A stretch of 11,382 nt of DNA from Actinomycetes bacterium (lineage in GTDB: Bacteria > Actinomycetota > Actinomycetes > Actinomycetales > Cellulomonadaceae). The position numbers and the translations under genes are program-made. The notes under the pieces were generated by a model. It did no database searches. It was not told the DNA's origin and saw only the letters and a program-made list of their open reading frames with translations. Below, in pieces: positions 5,662 through 11,382 of the stretch. Location: contig JAFAEH010000114.1 in the NCBI GenBank assembly GCA_023424135.1, forward strand, positions 1 to 11,382, read 5' to 3'. Within the stretch, counting starts at the first letter, position 1. Each line of letters starts with the position of its first letter.

Positions 5662-5675
5662 CCTCGCCGGCGAGG
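5662..5675. repeat. 14-bp perfect palindrome in the convergent gap
   Basis: CCTCGCCGGCGAGG is a perfect palindrome, with GACA (5651-5654) and TGTC (5677-5680) flanking it. It lies between the 3' ends of xdhC and the dehydrogenase. A bidirectional terminator or a protein site is conceivable, but the stem leaves little room for a loop and high GC makes such palindromes common. The rest of the 146-bp gap holds nothing else I recognise. Confidence 0.3.
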
Positions 5676-5701
5676 GTGTCGACAGACTGCTCGGCGGGGC
5701 C

Positions 5702-8467
5702 TCAGCGGGCCAGGCGCCAGACGCGGTCGCGGGTCATCGGGATCTCGTAGGGCCGTACGCCGAGCGCGTCGCGGACCGCGTTGGCCAGGGCCGGGGCCAC
5801 GGGGTTGTACGGGGCCTCGCTCATCGACTTGGCGCCGTGCGGGCCGAGGCCGTCACGCGTGCGAGCGAGCAGGACGCGCGTGGGTGGGACGTCGGCGATC
5901 TGCGGGACGCGGTAGGACCGCAGCGTCCGGGACGCGACGACACCCTCGTGCAGCACGGTCTCCTCCTGCAGCGCGGAGCCGATGCCCTGGGCGACGCCGC
6001 CCTCGATCTGCCCGCGCAGCTGCTCGGGGTTCAGCGCGACGCCCGCGTCGGCGGCCTGCACGGACTGCAGGATCCGCACGGTGCCGGTCGCGGTGTCGAC
6101 GGCGACGCGGAAGCCGTGCACGTTGAACGCGACCGAGCGCGGGCTGCCGTGGTGCGATCCCTGCGCGCTGCGGGGGCCGATCTCGGCGAACGTCACGAGC
6201 CGGTCGCCGATCCGCACGCCGTCGGGTCCGACCTGGACCGGCGTCGGCGTCGGGTGGGCGGGGGAGGTCGCGACGCCCGGCTCGTGCGCGCCCTCGACGA
6301 CGGTCAGCGCCGCCTCGACCAGGTCCGCCCGCAGCAGCGCGGCCGCCTGGGCGACGGCGCGCCCCGCGACGACCGACCCCGTCGACCCGTACGCGCCCGT
6401 GTCGAACCCGGCGCGGTCCGTGTCCGACTGCCGCAGCCGCACCCGGTCGGGCGTCGTGCCCAGCGCCGTCGCGACGAGCTGCACGTGCACGGTCGACGTC
6501 CCGTTGCCGAACTCCGCGGTGCCGACGGCGACCTCGTACCGGCCCTCGTCGTCCACGGACACCGTCGCGGTCGAGTGGTGCCCCCGCGGCGGGATCGTCG
6601 CGATCATCGCCACCGCCACGCCCTCGCCGACCCGCCACCGGTCACCCGTCGGCACCGCCGACGCATCACCCTCCTCGGTGGACGCGAGGGCGTCCTCGAC
6701 GAGGTCGAGGCACTCGAGCAGCCCGTACGAGGGCGTGTCGTCACCGGGCTCGGCGAGCCCGTACCCGAGGTCGGTGGTCGTGTCCTCGTGGTTGACGAGG
6801 AACGGGTCGCCCGGACGGACGACGTTGCGCCGTCGCATCTCGAACGGGTCCAGCCCGACGGCCCGTGCGAGGTCGTCCACGGCCGACTCCAGCGCGAACA
6901 TCACCTGCCCCAGCCCGTACCCGCGGAACGCGCCCGACGGGAGCTGGTGGGTGTAGACGGCCTCGGCGTCGACCTGCTTGGCGGCGCACCGGTACTGGGC
7001 GACCGACTCGTGGATGCCGTGGAACAGCACGCCCGGCCCGTGGTTGCCGTAGGCGCCGGTGTCGGACAGCACGTCCAGGCGCATCGCGGTCAGGTGCCCG
7101 TCGTCGTCGGCGCCCAGCGTGACCTCGACGCGCACCGGGTGACGGCACGGGGCGAGCGTGAGCTCGTCCTCGCGGGTCATCTCGTACTGCACGGGACGCC
7201 CCAGGCGTAGGACCGCGAGCGTCACGAGGTCCTCGGTGAGCAGCTCCTGCTTGCCGCCGAACCCGCCGCCGACGCGCGCCGCGACGACCCGCACCCGGTC
7301 GCGCCCGAGGCCGAAGACGTGGCACAGCTCGTCGCGGACGAGGAAGGGGACCTGCGTGCTCGTCCGCACGACGAGCCGTCCGTCGTCGTCGAGCCAGCCG
7401 ACGGCGGCGTGCGTCTCGAGCGACACGTGCGAGACCCGCGACGTGCGCCAGGTGCCCCGCACGACGTGCGCGGACGCGGCCAGCGCCCCGTCCACGTCAC
7501 CCACCTGCCCGTGGCTTGCCGCGACGACGTTGCGCGCGGGGTCGGCGATGCGCGAGGCCGCCGCGTCCTTGTCGCCGTGCACGAGCGGCGCGCCGGGGCG
7601 ACGCGCCTCCTCGGGGTCGAGGACGGCGGGCAGCGGCTCGTACTCGACGTCGATGAGCGCGCACGCCCGGCGGGCCAGCGCGACGGAGTCCGCGACGACG
7701 GCGGCGACGCGCTGCCCGTGGAAGCGCACGACGTCGTCGAGGACGCGCGTGTCGTCGGGGTCGTCGGTGCGGTGCTGGTGGCGGCCCGTGGAGAACAGCA
7801 CGTCGGGGGAGTCGCGGTGCGTCAGGACGAGGTGCACGCCCGGCAGCGCCTGCGCGCGCGACGTGTCGATGCGCGTGATGCGCGCGTGCACGTGCGGTGC
7901 GCCCAGCACGGCCAGGTGCAGCAGCCCGGCGGGCGGCTCGTCGAGCGTGAACGGTTCGCGCCCGCACACGACCCGCGGGCCGGCGGGCACCGCCACCGGG
8001 TCCCCGACCCCGCCCTCGGCGACGACGTTCGTCTTGCCGGCCAGCGCGTCGCGCACCGCCCGGTACCCGGTGCACCGGCACAGGTTGCCCTTGAACCGGC
8101 GGACCAGCCCGTCCTCGTCGAGGTGCACGTGCCCGTCGTCGTCGGCCAGGGCCGTCGCGGTGACGACCATGCCCGCCGTGCAGAACCCGCACTGGAACCC
8201 CTGCGCGTCGACGAACGCACGCTGCACGGCGCTGGGCTCCTCGGGCGTCCCGAGGCCGGCGGCGGTGGTGACCTCGGAGTCGACGACGCGCGCGGCGGGC
8301 ACGAGGCACGAGTGGCGTGGCTGCCCGTCGACGAGCACGGTGCACGCACCGCAGTCGCCCGCGTCGCAGCCCTTCTTCACGGCGGTGCGTCCCTGCGCGC
8401 GCAGGAACGTGCGCAGGCACTGGCCCGGTTCCGGCGTCGCGTCGACGTCCTGCCCGTCGACCCTCAC
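5702..8467 (-). CDS. Xanthine dehydrogenase, fused [2Fe-2S] and molybdopterin subunit
   Basis: This 921-residue cytosolic enzyme subunit would oxidise hypoxanthine/xanthine to urate. The N-terminal ferredoxin-like domain carries cluster ligands Cys34, 39, 42 and 54 (CDAGDCGAC pattern). The helical second domain has Cys93, 96, 130 and 132 (CGFC and CRC). The molybdopterin part follows from about 165, with GGGFGGK (400-406) and AFRGYG (513-518). Residues aligned by eye with the substrate site of bovine XDH are present: Glu351 in LETH (Glu802), Arg442 in CRHP (Arg880) and the base Glu884 in GAKSMSE. Most XDHs keep the iron-sulfur part separate or fuse all three; a fused FeS-Mo chain with separate FAD subunit resembles E. 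coli XdhD/YgfM. The GTG start at 8465-8467 overlaps the FAD gene stop by 4 bp and has GAGGAG upstream. Gene naming varies, so no symbol is given. Confidence 0.92.
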   Translation of the reverse strand: MRVDGQDVDATPEPGQCLRTFLRAQGRTAVKKGCDAGDCGACTVLVDGQPRHSCLVPAARVVDSEVTTAAGLGTPEEPSAVQRAFVDAQGFQCGFCTAGMVVTATALADDDGHVHLDEDGLVRRFKGNLCRCTGYRAVRDALAGKTNVVAEGGVGDPVAVPAGPRVVCGREPFTLDEPPAGLLHLAVLGAPHVHARITRIDTSRAQALPGVHLVLTHRDSPDVLFSTGRHQHRTDDPDDTRVLDDVVRFHGQRVAAVVADSVALARRACALIDVEYEPLPAVLDPEEARRPGAPLVHGDKDAAASRIADPARNVVAASHGQVGDVDGALAASAHVVRGTWRTSRVSHVSLETHAAVGWLDDDGRLVVRTSTQVPFLVRDELCHVFGLGRDRVRVVAARVGGGFGGKQELLTEDLVTLAVLRLGRPVQYEMTREDELTLAPCRHPVRVEVTLGADDDGHLTAMRLDVLSDTGAYGNHGPGVLFHGIHESVAQYRCAAKQVDAEAVYTHQLPSGAFRGYGLGQVMFALESAVDDLARAVGLDPFEMRRRNVVRPGDPFLVNHEDTTTDLGYGLAEPGDDTPSYGLLECLDLVEDALASTEEGDASAVPTGDRWRVGEGVAVAMIATIPPRGHHSTATVSVDDEGRYEVAVGTAEFGNGTSTVHVQLVATALGTTPDRVRLRQSDTDRAGFDTGAYGSTGSVVAGRAVAQAAALLRADLVEAALTVVEGAHEPGVATSPAHPTPTPVQVGPDGVRIGDRLVTFAEIGPRSAQGSHHGSPRSVAFNVHGFRVAVDTATGTVRILQSVQAADAGVALNPEQLRGQIEGGVAQGIGSALQEETVLHEGVVASRTLRSYRVPQIADVPPTRVLLARTRDGLGPHGAKSMSEAPYNPVAPALANAVRDALGVRPYEIPMTRDRVWRLAR

Positions 8468-9261
8468 GGTGCGAGCTCCTCGACCACCTCGCGCGCCAGC
8501 AGCAGCGTCACGGCCCGCCGCCAGTCGGGCGCGCCGTGCAGGTCGTCGTACCACTCCAGGCCCGTCAGGGCCGCGGTGACCTGCGCGGACGTCGGCAGGG
8601 CGGCGAACCGGTGGTGCACCGGGCGGGGGGTCGCCGCGGTCACGGTGAGGGTCACGGTCCCGTCCTCGTCCAGCCGGGCGACGACGAGCGACGCCGAACG
8701 CCCGACGGGCGTCAGCGACATCTGCCGCACGGCGGTGCGCGCCCGCAGCGCGTGCCCCGGGACGTCGAACGACCGGACCACCTCGCCGTCCGCCAGGGTC
8801 GTGCGGCCCGGCCCGACGACGAGGTCGGCGACGGCCTCGCGGCGCTCACCGCCGTCGGGCGTCCACACCAGGGCGACCGCGTCGAGCGCGGACAGCAGCG
8901 ACGTCATCGCACCCGCAGGCAGGGCCATGACGACGTTCCCGCCGACGGTCGCCTGCGCCTGCACCTTGAACGACATGAGCAGCGCGTCGGCGCACGCACG
9001 CACCAGCGGCCACGCCGTCCACGCCGGGTCGGCCGTGTGCGCGACGAGCTGCTCGACCGTGCACGTCGCGCTGATGCGCAGCCCGTCGCCGACGTGCTCG
9101 AGCGGCGCCCAGCCCAGCGTCGTGAGGTCGACGAGCGCGCTCACCCCGGCCTGCGGCTCGGAGAACAGCCAGGTGCCGCCCGCGAGCAGCCGCTCGCCGG
9201 GGCCCAGGTGCAGGTCCGCGCGCGTGCGCGCCGGGCGCAGGGTCGTCACGTCCAGGTCCAT
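8464..9261 (-). CDS. Xanthine dehydrogenase FAD-binding subunit
   Basis: This 265-residue flavin subunit passes electrons from the iron-sulfur centres of the partner chain to NAD+ or another acceptor. The vanillyl-alcohol-oxidase-like FAD domain shows LLAGGTWLFSE (25-35), standing for the usual AGGTD pyrophosphate loop, and QATVGGNV (103-110) for the second FAD motif (TIGGN). The following LPAGAM (114-119) replaces the more usual SPxAD and resembles E. coli YgfM-type subunits. The C-terminal part from about 165 matches the CO-dehydrogenase flavoprotein C-terminal domain. The ATG at 9259-9261 shares one base with the regulator's stop (TGATG) and has GAGG seven bases upstream; the 3' end overlaps the fused subunit. 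The length is close to the family norm. Confidence 0.9.
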   Translation of the reverse strand: MDLDVTTLRPARTRADLHLGPGERLLAGGTWLFSEPQAGVSALVDLTTLGWAPLEHVGDGLRISATCTVEQLVAHTADPAWTAWPLVRACADALLMSFKVQAQATVGGNVVMALPAGAMTSLLSALDAVALVWTPDGGERREAVADLVVGPGRTTLADGEVVRSFDVPGHALRARTAVRQMSLTPVGRSASLVVARLDEDGTVTLTVTAATPRPVHHRFAALPTSAQVTAALTGLEWYDDLHGAPDWRRAVTLLLAREVVEELAP

Positions 9262-10148
9262 CAGCGGGCCTCGACCTCGCCGAGGTCCCGGTACGCCGAG
9301 TCGATCGCCGCGACCCGCTGCTCACCGGTGCGCCCGCGGCGCGCGAGCACGGCGTCGGCGAGGACGGCGACGACGCTCGCGGCCGCCGCGTACGAGTCGA
9401 ACGCCCCGCGCGCCTGCACGGGGCACTCGACCCACCACGTCGCGTGCGCCGCGAGGGACCGCGCCGTCGGGTCGGCGACCAGCAGGACGGGTGTCCCCGT
9501 GTCCCGCAGGCGCTCGACGAGGGCGCGCACCCCCGGCGGGCGGCGGCGGAACGCGACGACGACCACGGCGTCGTCCGGGCCCAGGTCGACGACGTCCTCG
9601 GACCACGACTGCCCCGGCTGCGGCAGCAGCGCGACGTGCGGACGGACCTGCGTGAGCTGCTGACGCAGGTGCAGCGCGACGGGGTAGGAGTTGCGCAGGC
9701 CGACGACGACGACGCGCGGCGCGTGCGCGAGCAGGTCCGCGACCGCCGCGAGGTGGGGGCCCAGCGCCGCGACCGCGTGGGCGACCGCGGCAGCCTCGGT
9801 GCTCGCGTGCGCGTCGAGGTCGGGGGCCGCGGCGAGCGCCACCGGCAGCCCGTGCTGACGCAGGCGGCGCAGGTGGTCGCGGACCTGCGTGAAGTCGTCG
9901 AACCCGAGGTTGCGGAAGAGCCGGCTCATCGTCGCCTTGGAGACGCCGGCCATCGTGGCGAGCTCGGCGGCCGAGTACGTCGCGAGGTCGCCGAAGTGCT
10001 CGAGCAGCACGTCGGCGCCCTTGCGCTCCTGCGGCGGCAGGTCCGCGTACCGCAGCGCGACGCGCTCGTCGATGCGCAGCGCGTCGAGGTCCCGCGTGGG
10101 CGGTGCGGGCGGTGCCGGCGGTGCGGACGTGGTGACGTCGGTGCTCAC
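9261..10148 (-). CDS. RpiR/MurR family transcriptional regulator
   Basis: This 295-residue DNA-binding regulator has an Ala/Pro-rich start (to about 17), an N-terminal HTH_6 domain (about 22-98) with recognition helix region SAAELATMAGVSKATMSRLF (59-78), and a C-terminal SIS domain (about 120-265) with VVVVGLRNS and SWSEDVVDLGPDDAVVVVAF. SIS domains in this family usually sense sugar phosphates; a ligand from purine breakdown is inferred here because the gene is locked inside the operon. The GTG at 10146-10148 overlaps the allC stop by 4 bp (GTGA) and has GGGGAG five bases upstream. It lies between allC and the xdh genes, so it likely controls its own operon and perhaps the guaD/xdhC region, where a TTTCG palindrome is present. 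It could act as a repressor or an activator. Confidence 0.92.
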   Translation of the reverse strand: MSTDVTTSAPPAPPAPPTRDLDALRIDERVALRYADLPPQERKGADVLLEHFGDLATYSAAELATMAGVSKATMSRLFRNLGFDDFTQVRDHLRRLRQHGLPVALAAAPDLDAHASTEAAAVAHAVAALGPHLAAVADLLAHAPRVVVVGLRNSYPVALHLRQQLTQVRPHVALLPQPGQSWSEDVVDLGPDDAVVVVAFRRRPPGVRALVERLRDTGTPVLLVADPTARSLAAHATWWVECPVQARGAFDSYAAAASVVAVLADAVLARRGRTGEQRVAAIDSAYRDLGEVEAR

Positions 10149-11382
10149 GTGCGCTCCCCGACCTGCGCGACGACGCCCCGCACGGCGGCCTCGAACGCGT
10201 CGATCCCCGCGGCGACGTCGACCTCGCGCACCGCCTCGTCCGGGTGGTGGCTGATCCCGTCGTGGCAGCGGACGAACAGCATGCCGACGTCGGTCACGGC
10301 GGCCACGGCCATGCCGTCGTGCCCGGCCCGGCTCCACACGTCGAGCGGTGCCGTGTCGCCCGTCGCGACGATCCCGGCGCGCACCGCGTCGCGCAGCCGG
10401 TCCGCGCACGGTGTCGCCGGGGCCGCGTACAGGTCGGTGACGTGCACGCCCAGCCCGCGGGCCGTGCACAGCTCCTCGATGCCGCCCAGCAGCGTGTCGC
10501 GCATCGCGTCGCGCGCGTCGTCGTCGGCCGCCCGCAGGTCCAGGGAGAAGACCGCACGGCCCGGGATGACGTTGACCGCGCCCGGCGCCACCTCGATCTG
10601 CCCGACCGTCGCGATGGCGTCCGAGGCGCGTGCGGTCCGTTCGACGAACGCGATGGCCTCGGCCGCACCGACGAGCGCGTCACGGCGCCGCTCGTACGGC
10701 GTCCCGCCCGCGTGCCGTGCCTCGCCACGCACCTCGACGCGGAACCGGCGCGCGCCGGCGATGGACGTCACGACGCCCAGCGACCGGTCGGCGTCCTCCA
10801 GCAGAGGGCCCTGCTCGATGTGCGCCTCGAGGTAGGCGACGAGGTCCTGCGGGCGGCGGGCCGCGGTGGCGACGAGCGCCGGGTCGAGGCCGAAGTCGCG
10901 TGCGGCACGCTCGAGCGTGACCCCCGCGGCGTCCGTCAGCGACCACCACGTGTCGTCCCAGGTGCCCGCGAGCGCGCGGCTGCCCATGAGCGCGGCGCCG
11001 AACCGCGAGCCCTCCTCGTCGGTGAACCCCACGACCTCGAGCGCGCACGGCCACGTCGCCACGTCCGCGTGCACGCGCTGCGCGACCGCGACCGCCATGA
11101 GCACGCCCAGCATGCCGTCGTAGCGTCCCGCGTCCGGGACGGTGTCCAGGTGCGAGCCGAGCAGCAGCGCCGGCAGCCCGGGCTCGCGGCCCTCGACCCG
11201 GCCGCACAGGTTCCCCGCCTGGTCGCGCCACGTGCGCAGCCCGGCCTGCGTCATCCACGTCCCGACGAGCGCGTGGGCGGCCGCCAGCGCGGGGGTCAGG
11301 TGCGCGCGGTCCAGGTGCGCGGGGTCGTCGCTGCACGCGGCGAGCGCGTCGCAGCGGGCGAGGACGGATGCCGCCGTGGTGC
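10145..11382 (-). CDS. allC: Allantoate amidohydrolase (M20 family), 5' end cut by the window
   Basis: The visible part is 411 residues plus stop, close to the full length of AllC-type enzymes (about 410), so only a few N-terminal residues are missing beyond the right edge. It would hydrolyse allantoate to ureidoglycine/ureidoglycolate with release of ammonia and CO2. Counting from the first complete codon, the M20 metal-site motifs are present: GSHLDTV (75-81), GRYDG (85-89) with the bridging Asp88, TDEEGSRF (120-127), AHIEQGP (186-192) and HH at 378-379 in DGISHHPDE. NVIPGR marks the dimerisation domain. The wording SHLDTVPDAGRYDGMLGV is typical of allantoate amidohydrolases; N-carbamoyl-amino-acid hydrolase or beta-ureidopropionase is the main alternative. 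It lies upstream of the regulator with a 4-bp overlap. Confidence 0.88.
   Translation of the reverse strand, partial: TTAASVLARCDALAACSDDPAHLDRAHLTPALAAAHALVGTWMTQAGLRTWRDQAGNLCGRVEGREPGLPALLLGSHLDTVPDAGRYDGMLGVLMAVAVAQRVHADVATWPCALEVVGFTDEEGSRFGAALMGSRALAGTWDDTWWSLTDAAGVTLERAARDFGLDPALVATAARRPQDLVAYLEAHIEQGPLLEDADRSLGVVTSIAGARRFRVEVRGEARHAGGTPYERRRDALVGAAEAIAFVERTARASDAIATVGQIEVAPGAVNVIPGRAVFSLDLRAADDDARDAMRDTLLGGIEELCTARGLGVHVTDLYAAPATPCADRLRDAVRAGIVATGDTAPLDVWSRAGHDGMAVAAVTDVGMLFVRCHDGISHHPDEAVREVDVAAGIDAFEAAVRGVVAQVGERT

Noticed and set aside
5640..5701. A small plus-strand ORF starting at ATG 5646 in the convergent gap
   Set aside because: It has no Shine-Dalgarno, runs in frame into the antisense of the dehydrogenase gene, and shows no recognisable protein feature.
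7319..9655. A long plus-strand open frame opposite the dehydrogenase, FAD subunit and regulator genes
   Set aside because: It has a biased Arg/His/Val composition with no motif, and the opposite strand carries complete conserved domains.
10100..10130. Short GGTGC-type tandem repeat near the 5' end of the regulator gene
   Set aside because: It encodes the Ala/Pro-rich N-terminus (APPAPPAPP) of the RpiR protein and needs no further explanation.
1..11382. Mobile elements, CRISPR arrays, tRNA genes or defence systems
   Set aside because: No transposase or integrase motif, no regularly spaced repeat, no tRNA-like cloverleaf and no defence-type protein domain was seen; composition is uniform apart from short intergenic A/T-richer patches.

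Overview
The window comes from a very GC-rich genome (by eye about three quarters G+C, with GTG starts and heavy third-position G/C). Together with a GlnR-type nitrogen box, this suggests an actinobacterium, possibly Cellulomonas-like. That placement is inferred from base composition and protein style, not from a database match.

The window is a compact purine-catabolism and nitrogen-scavenging locus. Left to right, a minus-strand operon (3795 down to position 1 and off the left edge) encodes an NMT1/THI5-type lipoprotein, an ABC ATPase, two different membrane permeases, and the first 40 residues of a MobA/MocA-like nucleotidyltransferase. Its cistrons are almost all overlapped (ATGA, GTGA and an 8-bp overlap). 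Upstream of it lies guaD, a CDA-fold guanine deaminase, also on the minus strand and separated by a 178-bp gap that carries its own predicted promoter. guaD is divergent from xdhC (plus strand) across a 127-bp intergenic region. xdhC then runs convergently into a second minus-strand operon that enters from the right edge: allantoate amidohydrolase (allC, 5' end cut), an RpiR-family regulator, the FAD subunit of a xanthine-dehydrogenase-type enzyme, and a fused [2Fe-2S] plus molybdopterin subunit. These four are joined by 1- to 4-bp overlaps.

Taken together, the transporter may import a purine or a purine-derived ureide. GuaD would turn guanine into xanthine, and the two-polypeptide xanthine dehydrogenase would turn (hypo)xanthine into urate. 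XdhC and the MocA-like enzyme would make and insert the modified molybdenum cofactor, and AllC would release ammonia from allantoate. The steps between urate and allantoate (uricase, HIU hydrolase, OHCU decarboxylase, allantoinase) are not in the window and may lie off its right edge.

The most informative non-coding segment is the guaD/xdhC divergent region. It holds an exact GTNAC-N6-GAAAC GlnR box and, next to it, a perfect CGAAA-N6-TTTCG palindrome abutting a TAGCGT -10 element that would start xdhC as a leaderless message. The same 15-bp -10/start block recurs (14 of 15 identical) upstream of the transporter operon. I found no RNA genes, CRISPR arrays, insertion sequences or phage genes. 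No stretch over 300 bases lacks a gene.
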